Shown: one piece after another, positions 30,830 through 39,810 of the stretch
How positions within the stretch are numbered: the stretch's first letter is position 1
Layout of the letters: every line of letters starts with the position of its first letter
NCBI GenBank assembly: GCA_040222875.1
Contig: JAVKCG010000054.1
Span: forward strand, 170,899-234,898
Direction of reading: 5' to 3'
Length of the DNA: 64,000 bases
Origin: JAJCYL01 sp040222875
GTDB lineage: Bacteria > Bacteroidota > Bacteroidia > Cytophagales > Cyclobacteriaceae
Translations under genes and position numbers: made by a program
The notes under the pieces: generated by a model
The model's input: the letters and a program-made list of their open reading frames with translations, nothing else
Databases searched by the model: none
What the model was told of the DNA's origin: nothing

Positions 30830-32311
30830 TCACATTATCATACCTAAAACCAGGTAAAGAATTATTGTAACCCCTCCAGCGAAAAGTGCATATGGAAGCT
30901 GTGTTTTCACATGGTCGATGTGATCTGACGCAGAGGCCATTGATGAGATTATAGTAGTATCTGAAATTGGGGAGCAGTGATCTCCGAAAACCCCGCCTCC
31001 TAAAGCAGCAGCTATTGCTAAATAGGGGTTGGTTTCAAAACCCTGTGCCATGGGTACTGCAATCGCAATCATAATGGCGAAGGTTCCCCACGATGTGCCT
31101 GTTGAAAATGCTATGAAACAGCTTGTTACAAAAATGACCGCTGGTACAAGGCTTGGTGATAGCCATTCTTTTGTGACCTCGGCGACATAGAGCCCCGTAC
31201 CCAATTCATTACACAAATTACCGATGGCGAAAGCAAACACCATGAGCAGGGCCATACTTACCATTCCGCCCATCCCTTTCAAGGCTAAATCCATCATGGC
31301 GCCTGGTTTCATAACCCCAGTTATCCAGTACATAATTAGTGCAGCAACCAGCGCCGCTGAAACCGAATAAAGAACTGCGGCAGAGCCAGAACCATTACCT
31401 ATGGCCTCAAATATCAAAGTGAAAAATGGCAGGTTATAATCTTCTACGCCACCCCATCCAGTATAGATCAGCATTGCTGGCATCATAAACACCATTACAG
31501 CAATCGGAACAATCATATTCCTCGCTTTTGGCGTAATGCTACCTTCAGGTTCAATTATTAATACATCGTCGGAAATCATCGGCATGCTACCATCAGCAAT
31601 TAATTTACCTTCCTCTCTTGCCCTTTTCTCAGCTGCTTTCATAGGCCCAAAATCCTTGCCTGTTGAGATGATGAAAACTACTGTTGCCAATGCCAACATG
31701 GGGTAGAAATTGAAAACAAAGGCGGAAAAGAGAGCGCTAAGTGGTTGATCAAATCCTTGCATTACCAACAAGCTCATAATGTAAGCTCCCCAGGCATTAA
31801 AGGGGATGAGAATACTGGCCGGACTCGATGTTGAATCACAAACGTATGCCAGCTTCTCCCTTGATATTTTCAGCTGATCAAAAATTGGTCTGTATAATGT
31901 GCCAACAGTTAAAACTGAAATGTTGGTTTCAACGAAAATCAAAACACCTGTGATTGCAGCAAGAAACTGGATAAACATCTTATTCTTGCCTGGGTTTCGT
32001 TCTTCCAGCCTCGCCATATAAGCATTCACCCGAATGATGAAACCTTTCACTCCACCAGACTTTTGGATGAAGGCAATCAAGGCACCGACCAGGAGCGTAA
32101 ACATAATGGTGCGGGTGTTGCCATCGCTTTTGAAAGTATCCACCATTCCCTGGAGTGTATCGAAGGTGCCATCCAAAATATTCCCACCATTGATTATGAC
32201 CCAACCCAACCAGATACCTGTGAAAAGGGACACATAAACTTGTTTGGTTTTTATAGCCAAGACGATGGCTATAACGGGGGGCAACACTGACCAAAATCCG
32301 TAATCCTGCAT
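30830..32311 (-). CDS. NhaC-family Na+/H+ antiporter
   Basis: The ATG at 32311 (MQDYGFWSVLPPV) gives 493 residues with about eleven to twelve hydrophobic segments. NhaC-type signatures are SVLPPVIAIVLAIKTKQVY at the N-terminus, CDSTSSPASILIPFNAWGAY in the middle and GGGVFGDHCSPISDTTIISS near the C-terminus, the last being the most conserved ion-path region. It would extrude sodium in exchange for protons. A TTG eight codons earlier is less likely. An 18-bp palindrome lies between it and the divergent aminotransferase gene. Confidence 0.9.
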   Translation of the reverse strand: MQDYGFWSVLPPVIAIVLAIKTKQVYVSLFTGIWLGWVIINGGNILDGTFDTLQGMVDTFKSDGNTRTIMFTLLVGALIAFIQKSGGVKGFIIRVNAYMARLEERNPGKNKMFIQFLAAITGVLIFVETNISVLTVGTLYRPIFDQLKISREKLAYVCDSTSSPASILIPFNAWGAYIMSLLVMQGFDQPLSALFSAFVFNFYPMLALATVVFIISTGKDFGPMKAAEKRAREEGKLIADGSMPMISDDVLIIEPEGSITPKARNMIVPIAVMVFMMPAMLIYTGWGGVEDYNLPFFTLIFEAIGNGSGSAAVLYSVSAALVAALIMYWITGVMKPGAMMDLALKGMGGMVSMALLMVFAFAIGNLCNELGTGLYVAEVTKEWLSPSLVPAVIFVTSCFIAFSTGTSWGTFAIMIAIAVPMAQGFETNPYLAIAAALGGGVFGDHCSPISDTTIISSMASASDHIDHVKTQLPYALFAGGVTIILYLVLGMIM

Positions 32312-32343
32312 GCGGCTAAAATAAATGTTTCGCAATGAATGTT

Positions 32344-32361
32344 TGAGAATTTAAATTCTCA
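32344..32361. promoter_or_regulatory. 18-bp perfect palindrome between divergent genes
   Basis: TGAGAATTTAAATTCTCA is perfectly self-complementary. It lies 33 bp before the antiporter ATG and 18 bp before the aminotransferase ATG, where a dimeric regulator could control both. Confidence 0.55.
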
Positions 32362-32378
32362 TGCTTTAGAATTGTCAA

Positions 32379-33566
32379 ATGTTCACTGACGAAGAAATTG
32401 AAAAGTTCAGAAATGACACTCCTGGGTGCACCAAAAATATCCACTTCAATAATGCCGGTGCTGGCCTTATGCCAACCCCTGTTGTAACTGCGATTAAAAA
32501 TCATATCGACCTTGAGGCACAAATTGGTGGGTATGAAGCTCATCATTTTAGGTCTGATTCGATTAAGGGAGCTTATGCAGAGGCTGCTAAATTCATAAAA
32601 TGCTCCGCCGATAATATCGCCTACACATCAAATGCTACAGATTCATTTGCAAGGGCGCTCTCGTCAATCCCTTTGGAAAAAGGTGATGTTATCCTAACAT
32701 CTGAAGATGATTACATTTCTAACCAAATTATGTATTTGAGCTTGCAAAAGAGATTTGGAGTAAAGCTGATTCGGGTTCCGTCATTGATTGAAGGAGGTAT
32801 TGATCCTGAGGAAACAAGAAGACTCATTAAACAGCATCAACCCAAGTTAGTGGCGGTAACTCACATTCCCACTAATTCCGGCCTGATTCAGGATGTCGTA
32901 GCCATTGGTGAAATATGCAGGCAGCTTGATACACTTTATTTGGTGGATGCATGTCAGTCTGCAGGCCAACTGCCCTTAGACCTCACAGAACTTAGGTGTG
33001 ATTTTTTAAGTGCCACCATGCGTAAATACCTCCGTGGCCCACGAGGTGCTGGCTTTCTTTATGTTTCTGATTCAGCCTTGAAAAAGGGGTTAGAGCCCCT
33101 TTTTATTGATATGCAGGGAGCCATCTGGAGCGAAGCGAATGAATATACACCAGTTAATAATGCAACACGATTTGAAGATTGGGAGTTTGCTTATGCCTTA
33201 ATTGAAGGCAGTCGTGAAGCATTTAAATATGCCAATCAAATAGGCATCGGTCGAATTAGTGCAAAGGCAATTGAGTTGGCAGCAAAGCTGCGAACCCAAC
33301 TGACTGAAAATAGAATTGAAACACTTGATCATGGGGCAAATTTAGGGGCACTTGTAACGGTCAATTTGAATGATGTAAAACTCGATCATTTAGAGGAACA
33401 CTTAACTGGCAATCACATCAATTATTCAATTAGCCGAAGAGACTTTGCCACGATTGATTTCGATAGGAAAAAAGTCGATTGGGCACTTCGTCTGTCGCCG
33501 CACTACTACAACACCATTGATGAGGTGGATCAAGTGGCTGCTGCATTAAGAGCCTTAAGAAAATAA
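32379..33566 (+). CDS. Class V aminotransferase-fold PLP enzyme
   Basis: The 395-residue protein is a fold-type I PLP enzyme of the cysteine desulfurase/isopenicillin-epimerase group. The entry HFNNAGAGLMP (about 22-32), the PLP-contacting VDACQSAGQLPLD (about 189-201) and the lysine segment ATMRKYLRGPRGAGF (about 212-226) are clear; the Arg before the Lys, where cysteine desulfurases have His, points to the epimerase/lyase-like subgroup. The substrate is not predictable. The gene is divergent from the NhaC gene. Confidence 0.85.
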   Translation: MFTDEEIEKFRNDTPGCTKNIHFNNAGAGLMPTPVVTAIKNHIDLEAQIGGYEAHHFRSDSIKGAYAEAAKFIKCSADNIAYTSNATDSFARALSSIPLEKGDVILTSEDDYISNQIMYLSLQKRFGVKLIRVPSLIEGGIDPEETRRLIKQHQPKLVAVTHIPTNSGLIQDVVAIGEICRQLDTLYLVDACQSAGQLPLDLTELRCDFLSATMRKYLRGPRGAGFLYVSDSALKKGLEPLFIDMQGAIWSEANEYTPVNNATRFEDWEFAYALIEGSREAFKYANQIGIGRISAKAIELAAKLRTQLTENRIETLDHGANLGALVTVNLNDVKLDHLEEHLTGNHINYSISRRDFATIDFDRKKVDWALRLSPHYYNTIDEVDQVAAALRALRK

Positions 33567-33698
33567 TTACAATTCAGGGGTAGATACTCTATCGCGTTAC
33601 TAATATGTCTTGTAATTGACCTTAAAAATTGAAGGGTAAATAAATGACGTCTTGTTCTACCAATTGTGAGAGCGGAATGAGAGTTCCGTGAATTTTTC

Positions 33699-35807
33699 GT
33701 GAAACCAACCCATAACGAAATGCAAGTATTCAAAATCAACGATTGGCTGGTCGATCCAAAATCGAAACGCATCACTGGTCCTACGGGTAGACAATCTGTA
33801 GGGCCACGGATAATGGATTTGTTGGTCCATCTTGTCACAAACCGTGGATCAGTAGTGACCAAAGATCAATTACATCAATCTGTATGGAAAGATGTTATTG
33901 TAAATGAAGAGACCCTTCGAAAATCCGTATCGACACTTCGCCAACATTTTACATTAAATGGCGATGGATCTGATCTTGAACTGGAAACAATACGGGGAGT
34001 GGGATATCGTTTGTCGAACACCATAACCGAGGTGAATAAATGGAGCCAATATGCCTTGAATACCAGACTTTTTATTGAACAACTATTTACCCGTCCAGCC
34101 ATTTTATATCTGGGAATAGTATCTTTTTTCATCTCACTAACCACTATTTTTTTCTCATTCGATTCTACTTCCCCTAAACTTCAAACTATTACCCATGGCC
34201 GGAGCACTGAAAGAGTTCCCCGGTTTTCCAATTCAGGAAAGGAAATGATTGTTGCTAGGAGATCCGGATACGGCATTAATCTAGACATCGTTAAATACGA
34301 TCTCAAAACAAAACAGTACGAACAGATAACCGCTGACCTTGGCCTTGAAACCGACCCAACCTGGTCCCCAGATGATTCTCAAATTGTTTATTACCAAAGT
34401 GATGGAATCCGGTTCAATATTTTGGCAGTTGATCTGGAAACAAAAGAGCGCAAGATTCTTGGGCATGCTGATAAAATCCCAAATCTTTCAGCCATGGATT
34501 GGTCACCGACTGAAGACGTAATTGCGCTAAGTGAGGCGGCGGATAAAAAACTGCCGTTCCGGGTATATGGCCTAAATACCAAAACGCTTGAGAGAATTAC
34601 AATAACCAATCCAGAGCTAAATTCTGTTGGTGATGTAAACCCCCGTTTTTCACCAGATGGAACGAGACTTGCGTTTTTAAGGTGTACCCGATGGAGCAAA
34701 CAGCATGGGCAAATCATTCATGGATCTGGCGACATCTTCATTAAAGATTTGAAAAGCGGAAAATTACATCAGCTAACTTATACTGATGGCGACATCGCTG
34801 GTTTAGACTGGTCATCTGACGGAAAATCGCTGTACTTCATAGATGTGAAAAATTCGTTCAACTTTAGGGTGAACCAACTCAACCTGGCAACGAATGAAAG
34901 TGTCGTCATACACGAGTCAGATAGGATTATAAGAAATATTGATGTGCGAAATAATCAGTTGCTTTTTGAAGAATGGGAAGACCAGTACGACATCGTTGAG
35001 TTTAGTGCAGATGAAGCATTCCAAATTAAAGAGGAGCTAGTGTCGCACTCAAGAAATTGGGCACCCAGATTATCACCTAGCGGGGAAGACATAGCGTTTT
35101 TATCAACTAAATCTGGTCTTACTGAATTATGGTTAAAAAGCTCAAAAGCAAATGCACCAGAACAGCTTACATCTCTTAACCAGGGTATGATGACCCCACC
35201 AGTTTGGACGCCTGACGGCAACAAAATCTTCTTTTCAGTCAACATAGATGATGATTGGAACATTTATGAATATGATTTCACAGATGGTTCTACAAAAGCC
35301 ATCATTGAAACTGATCGATTCGAATCACGGCCTGCTTTAAACCCATCTCAGTATTTAATGTACTTCATTGCCGAATATGACGGTGCAAAAGCCATCTGGG
35401 AGAAAAACTTGAAAAATGGAGATATAAAAAAGTTGTTTACAATTAATGCGTCAAATATTCATTATAAAGACGGTGAAATTTTCTTCTCACGAACCGATAA
35501 ATGCGGGCTTTGGAAGCTCAATCTAGAGACTGGTGAGCCAACAAATATCGTCGACAATTTGCAGGTATGGGATGAAGACAACTGGATGGTTCATTCTTCA
35601 GGGGAAATCTATTACATCAAACGGGGTAGCTATTTTAGAGATGCCGCTCTCATCAAGGTTGATTCAACTGGTGCTGCCAACCACATCAGTGTATTGGAAG
35701 CATTAATACCGTATTACCCGGGTTTTTATGTTTCAAAAGATGGCAAATCCATTTATTCTACTTACAGTGAAGCGAAATTTTCTGAAGTGAAAATGCTTCG
35801 CTTATAG
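33699..35807 (+). CDS. CadC-like winged-helix regulator fused to a TolB-like beta-propeller
   Basis: Residues 10-105 form an OmpR/CadC-type winged helix (LLVHLVTNRGSVVTKDQLHQ, then VNEETLRKSVSTLRQ and TIRGVGYRL). One membrane segment follows (about 128-148, ILYLGIVSFFISLTTIFF). The extracytoplasmic part has repeated PD40/WD40-like blades, for example DPTWSPDDSQIVY, NPRFSPDGTRLAF and PVWTPDGNKIFF. It is thus a one-component transmembrane regulator whose propeller probably senses a periplasmic signal, and no response-regulator kinase is needed. The start is a GTG at 33699 or the ATG at 33720. ppa follows after 37 bp. Confidence 0.88.
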   Translation: MKPTHNEMQVFKINDWLVDPKSKRITGPTGRQSVGPRIMDLLVHLVTNRGSVVTKDQLHQSVWKDVIVNEETLRKSVSTLRQHFTLNGDGSDLELETIRGVGYRLSNTITEVNKWSQYALNTRLFIEQLFTRPAILYLGIVSFFISLTTIFFSFDSTSPKLQTITHGRSTERVPRFSNSGKEMIVARRSGYGINLDIVKYDLKTKQYEQITADLGLETDPTWSPDDSQIVYYQSDGIRFNILAVDLETKERKILGHADKIPNLSAMDWSPTEDVIALSEAADKKLPFRVYGLNTKTLERITITNPELNSVGDVNPRFSPDGTRLAFLRCTRWSKQHGQIIHGSGDIFIKDLKSGKLHQLTYTDGDIAGLDWSSDGKSLYFIDVKNSFNFRVNQLNLATNESVVIHESDRIIRNIDVRNNQLLFEEWEDQYDIVEFSADEAFQIKEELVSHSRNWAPRLSPSGEDIAFLSTKSGLTELWLKSSKANAPEQLTSLNQGMMTPPVWTPDGNKIFFSVNIDDDWNIYEYDFTDGSTKAIIETDRFESRPALNPSQYLMYFIAEYDGAKAIWEKNLKNGDIKKLFTINASNIHYKDGEIFFSRTDKCGLWKLNLETGEPTNIVDNLQVWDEDNWMVHSSGEIYYIKRGSYFRDAALIKVDSTGAANHISVLEALIPYYPGFYVSKDGKSIYSTYSEAKFSEVKMLRL

Positions 35808-35844
35808 CACTCAGCCTTCTATAAATGATTTGTATATTGATCAT

Positions 35845-36393
35845 ATGATTCAATCTACCAACCCCTGGCATGCTGTGTCGCCTGGCGAGAAAATGCCGGA
35901 CATCGTGAACGGAATTATCGAAATACCTACCGCAACAAGGGCAAAATACGAGTTAGATAAAGACAGTGGCCTATTAAAACTTGATCGGGTTTTGTATTCA
36001 TCGATATACTATCCAGCAAATTATGGCTTCATCCCCCAAACTTATTGCGATGATAATGACCCACTGGATATTTTAATCCTCTCACAAATTGTGATTCAGC
36101 CCTTGTGCATTGTTCCGGCAAAAGTTATTGGTGCAATGAGGATGCTGGATGGCGGCGAAAGTGATGACAAGATTATTGCCGTGGCTGCTAACGATATGAG
36201 TGTGAACCATTACTACGACATCTCACAATTGCCCAACCATTTTTTGAAAGAGTTGCGAAACTTTTTTGAGGATTATAAAAAATTAGAGAACAAATCTGTG
36301 AGTGTGGAAGACTTCCAGGATAGCTCAACCGCCAGGGATATTGTGGAGAAGAGTATTGATGATTACAAAGCGATGATTGCTAAAGGTTTATAA
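35845..36393 (+). CDS. ppa: Inorganic pyrophosphatase, family I
   Basis: This 182-residue enzyme hydrolyses pyrophosphate to drive biosynthesis. SIYYPANYGFIPQTYCDDND and the signature DNDPLDILIL are family I hallmarks, with metal-binding Asp residues intact. The ATG at 35845 (MIQSTNPWH) is preferred over a TTG 15 bp upstream. A bidirectional terminator follows 2 bp after the stop. Confidence 0.95.
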   Translation: MIQSTNPWHAVSPGEKMPDIVNGIIEIPTATRAKYELDKDSGLLKLDRVLYSSIYYPANYGFIPQTYCDDNDPLDILILSQIVIQPLCIVPAKVIGAMRMLDGGESDDKIIAVAANDMSVNHYYDISQLPNHFLKELRNFFEDYKKLENKSVSVEDFQDSSTARDIVEKSIDDYKAMIAKGL

Positions 36394-36395
36394 AG

Positions 36396-36424
36396 AAAAA
36401 ACCACCTTAAATAAGGTGGTTTTT
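36396..36424. terminator. Bidirectional intrinsic terminator
   Basis: ACCACCTTA and TAAGGTGGT form a 9-bp stem with an AA loop, flanked by A5 on the left and T4 on the right. It serves ppa on the plus strand and the convergent lipocalin-like gene on the minus strand. Confidence 0.85.
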
Positions 36425-36459
36425 ATTGCGAACTGAACTTTGGTATTAACCTAAAATCT

Positions 36460-36930
36460 TTAATCTACTCTTATCATGTATATCTCTGCATCATGGTCGC
36501 GGCGGCTCCGGTTGCGGTCATAGGCATATAATCTACCCCGCTCCATCACCCAAACTTCATCATCAAGATCGACATTATCTGTGTCGCCAATAATTACTTC
36601 ATTATTACTATTGATGTACCAATCCGTATATTCTATTTCCCTTTCTCCAAAAATTTCAGCCACTACCTTCAATTTACCATCTTCCTTGAAAGTGAAATAG
36701 ATATCAAGCTCATCTAGTATGTTACCTACAAGGCCCATTGCTGATTCTGCAATCCACTCGGCGAAAAACGGAATGTCTTCATCATCCTCGATATCTTCCA
36801 TTATTTCATCTTCATCCAGGTCAATAATGAGCTTCCACTCACCCAAGAGGTCTCTTTCCCTAACCCTATCCTGAGCCTGGAGGCTTATCATCACCCCAAA
36901 TAAGGCGATTAGAAGGATTGACTTTTTCAT
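36460..36930 (-). CDS. Secreted acidic hypothetical protein, lipocalin-like
   Basis: The 156-residue product has a clear signal peptide (about 1-20, LLIALFGVMISLQAQ). The mature part starts with DLLGEWKLIIDL, the G-x-W strand of lipocalin-like small proteins, then a very acidic stretch (EDDEDIPFF) and two strands IYFTFKEDGKLKVVAE and WYINSNNEVIIGD. It is probably periplasmic. No function can be assigned. It is convergent with ppa. Confidence 0.65.
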   Translation of the reverse strand: MKKSILLIALFGVMISLQAQDRVRERDLLGEWKLIIDLDEDEIMEDIEDDEDIPFFAEWIAESAMGLVGNILDELDIYFTFKEDGKLKVVAEIFGEREIEYTDWYINSNNEVIIGDTDNVDLDDEVWVMERGRLYAYDRNRSRRDHDAEIYMIRVD

Positions 36931-37029
36931 TGTTTCGCTATTTTGTTATGCAAGGTACTAAGTGTATGATTAATACTTGGTTTTAAATAAAAGGTTTCAT
37001 TTTGATAATAAATTTTTTATGGGGAATCT

Positions 37030-38256
37030 TTAATCGATGTTTCTACACATCGTTTCGGCCGCTTTTTGGGCTGATTCCATGCCCAATTCTAATGCCCTTG
37101 TTACATCATTGCAGGCACTCTCAGCATCCTGAAGGCTGTATTTAGCCACTCCCCTATTATAAAAAGTTGAAGCATTTACCGGATTTATAGAAATGGCCAT
37201 GTCATAATCTTCGATGGCTTTGGCGTAGTCCCTCCGTTTGACTGAAACATTGCCTCGATTAAGAAACCCTTTACCGTAGTCAGGTTTTAGGTCTACAGAT
37301 GAAGTATAATCTTTGAACGCCCCGGCCAGGTCCCGCAGCTTCTCTTTGATCATTCCGCGGTTTAGGAATAATTCATGATCTTGATTATTGATTGAAATTG
37401 CTTTGTTGTAATCCTCCAATGCACCCCTATAATCACCGGAATTATACCTTGATAACCCACGCTGAGCGTAAGGCTCCGCGAATTCCGGATTCTCTTCGAT
37501 TAAATCCGAATAAACACTTTCAGACTCGCCACCATCGCTCAATCTTAGCAAGTTGTAAGTTGCTAAATTGTTGCCTGGGTCAATATCAAGGGCTTTTTGA
37601 TAATCTAACTTAGCCAGTTCAACTTCCCGCTTTTCCTCTCTAACCAAACCACGGTTTACATAGAAATTAGGGTCAGTTGCATTTAAAGTAATGGCCTTGT
37701 TAAAGTCTTTTAGAGCGGTTTCATACTTACGTAACTTGGTTCTAATCAGCCCCAGGTAATTGTGCACCTCCGCTTCTTTTGCCTCCATGGTTAAAACGCC
37801 AATTGTCCCAGACTCATAGTTGGAAAATTTGAAAAATATCGATGACGTTTCAGTTACCGGGGTTTGGAGTAGCAATACGAAATCCCTTTCAGCAAAACCA
37901 TATTTGCCCATGCTGTAGTAAAGAAGGCCTCTCCCAAAAAGCGCTTCAACAAACTCAGGCGACATATGTAAAATGATGTTGTAATCAGTGAGAGCACCAT
38001 CTTTATCCCCGAGATTCTCCTTTGCCATTGCTCTTAGAAAATAGCTATCGGCGTGGTAAGCATCGTATTTAAGTGCCTGGGTAAAGTGCTCTATGGCATT
38101 TTCAAAATTTTCAGCTTCTAAAGCATCCTTGCCCTTGTCAAAGTAAAATTCCCTGTGTTGATATCGCCCACCTTTAATTTCATTGCTTTGAGCGCAGGTG
38201 AGAGTTACTGAAGCTACGCTAATTGATAATAAATAGAATAGAAAAATTCTTCGCAT
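37030..38256 (-). CDS. Secreted TPR-repeat protein
   Basis: The ATG at 38256 gives 408 residues with a signal peptide (RIFLFYLLSISVASVTLTCA). A longer frame reaches 38337 but would bury that signal, so the shorter form is chosen. About nine tetratricopeptide repeats follow, such as ALKYDAYHADSYFLRAMAKE, AITLNATDPNFYVNRGLVRE and AISINPVNASTFYNRGVAKY. It is a periplasmic or outer-membrane-associated scaffold for protein contacts. The partner is unknown. It is divergent from ffh. Confidence 0.8.
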   Translation of the reverse strand: MRRIFLFYLLSISVASVTLTCAQSNEIKGGRYQHREFYFDKGKDALEAENFENAIEHFTQALKYDAYHADSYFLRAMAKENLGDKDGALTDYNIILHMSPEFVEALFGRGLLYYSMGKYGFAERDFVLLLQTPVTETSSIFFKFSNYESGTIGVLTMEAKEAEVHNYLGLIRTKLRKYETALKDFNKAITLNATDPNFYVNRGLVREEKREVELAKLDYQKALDIDPGNNLATYNLLRLSDGGESESVYSDLIEENPEFAEPYAQRGLSRYNSGDYRGALEDYNKAISINNQDHELFLNRGMIKEKLRDLAGAFKDYTSSVDLKPDYGKGFLNRGNVSVKRRDYAKAIEDYDMAISINPVNASTFYNRGVAKYSLQDAESACNDVTRALELGMESAQKAAETMCRNID

Positions 38257-38372
38257 GAATCTGTAACTACAACTTTTGAAATTAACGAAAAAAGCGTGAA
38301 AAAGATGATCACAAAGCAGCAATGCGGTTATCAACATTTGTAGTTGTGATCAATTTGGCCCTAAAATATTGT

Positions 38373-38380
38373 TAGCTTTG
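38373..38380 (+). promoter_or_regulatory. Putative ffh promoter -7 box
   Basis: TAGCTTTG is a full TAnnTTTG match 21 bp before the ffh ATG. The nearest upstream TTTG (38354-38357) is 15 bases away, shorter than usual, so the -33 element is uncertain. Confidence 0.5.
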
Positions 38381-38401
38381 CAGCCCAATAATCAATAAGC
38401 G

Positions 38402-39730
38402 ATGTTCGATAATCTTAGTGTAAAGTTAGACCAGGCATTTAAGACCTTAAAAGGTCAGGGAAAGATCACAGAAATTAATGTTGCAACTACTGTAAAGGAA
38501 ATCCGAAGGGCGTTGATCGATGCTGATGTCAACTTTAAAGTTGCAAAAGACATTACTGACAGGATAAAAGAGAAGGCACTTGGAAGGGATGTGTTGATAG
38601 CCGTTTCACCTGGCCAATTATTAACAAAAATTGTTCAGGAAGAGCTTACGGAGTTAATGGGCGGATCATCTGAAGGCATCAATCTGCAGGGAGATCCAAG
38701 TATTATTTTGATATCAGGCCTTCAAGGTTCTGGTAAAACTACTTTCTCTGGTAAGTTGGCCAGTTACCTCAAAAAGCAGAATAGAAATACCCTGTTGGTT
38801 GCATGTGATATTTATAGGCCAGCAGCCATTGACCAGTTGAAAGTTTTAGGAGAGCAAATTGATGTTGATGTTTATGCAGAACCTGAGAATAAGAATGCTC
38901 TGGAAATAGCTAAGAATGCCATCAAGCATGCAAAAAGCACCAACAAGAAGCACATAATAATAGATACTGCAGGACGTCTTGCTGTTGACGAAGAGATGAT
39001 GCAGGAAATTGAGGGGCTCAAAAAGGGACTAAACCCAGCGGAAACACTATTTGTGGTGGATTCCATGACAGGCCAGGACGCTGTTAATACTGCCAAGACT
39101 TTCAATGAAAGGTTAGACTTCGATGGTGTGGTGCTAACAAAGTTGGACGGTGATACAAGAGGTGGTGCTGCCCTCACTATTAAAACGGTTGTTAATAAAC
39201 CCATCAAGTTCATCTCCACAGGTGAAAAGATGGAAGCAATCGACATCTTCCATCCTGACCGGATGGCCCAGCGCATTTTGGGAATGGGTGATGTTGTTTC
39301 CCTCGTTGAAAAAGCCCAGCAAACATTTGATGAGGAGGAGGCTAAGAGAATGCAGAGCAAGCTGCGCAAAAACCAGTTTGGACTAGACGATTTCTTATCT
39401 CAATTAGAGCAGATCAAGAAAATGGGCAACATCAAAGACCTTATGGGGATGATACCCGGCATGGGCAAAGCGATAAAGGACATTGACCTTGACAATGAGT
39501 CATTCAGGCCTATCGAAGCAATCATCAAATCAATGACACCGAAAGAGCGAATTAACCCGGATATCCTAGATGGTAGCCGTAAAAAGCGTATTGCCAGAGG
39601 CAGTGGCACCAGCGTTCAGGAAGTTAATAATCTGCTCCGTCAATTTAACGACATGCGCAAAATGATGAAGACGGTTAACAAAATGGGTGGTATGAAACGT
39701 GGGCTGGCCAATGCAATGATGAGGAGATAG
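38402..39730 (+). CDS. ffh: Signal recognition particle protein Ffh
   Basis: This 442-residue SRP54 GTPase delivers nascent inner-membrane proteins to the translocon with the 4.5S RNA. The N domain precedes GTPase motifs GLQGSGKTTFSGKLA (G1), DTAGRLAVDEEMM (G3), TKLDGDTRGG (G4) and GEKM (G5-like). The Met-rich M domain carries MGMIPGMGKAI and SRKKRIARGSGTSVQEVN, which bind SRP RNA. Its length is normal. It is the first gene after a divergent promoter region. Confidence 0.98.
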   Translation: MFDNLSVKLDQAFKTLKGQGKITEINVATTVKEIRRALIDADVNFKVAKDITDRIKEKALGRDVLIAVSPGQLLTKIVQEELTELMGGSSEGINLQGDPSIILISGLQGSGKTTFSGKLASYLKKQNRNTLLVACDIYRPAAIDQLKVLGEQIDVDVYAEPENKNALEIAKNAIKHAKSTNKKHIIIDTAGRLAVDEEMMQEIEGLKKGLNPAETLFVVDSMTGQDAVNTAKTFNERLDFDGVVLTKLDGDTRGGAALTIKTVVNKPIKFISTGEKMEAIDIFHPDRMAQRILGMGDVVSLVEKAQQTFDEEEAKRMQSKLRKNQFGLDDFLSQLEQIKKMGNIKDLMGMIPGMGKAIKDIDLDNESFRPIEAIIKSMTPKERINPDILDGSRKKRIARGSGTSVQEVNNLLRQFNDMRKMMKTVNKMGGMKRGLANAMMRR

Positions 39731-39810
39731 TCATTCATCCAGAGATTAATTTCATACTCTTTTCAGTTGTTTGGGTGGTCATAGTTTTTGGAAGTGGATA
39801 TTTTAATGCT

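Noticed and set aside
38872..39369. 165-codon minus-strand frame
   Set aside because: It is antisense to ffh, whose reading frame is certain; the translation shows no recognisable protein.
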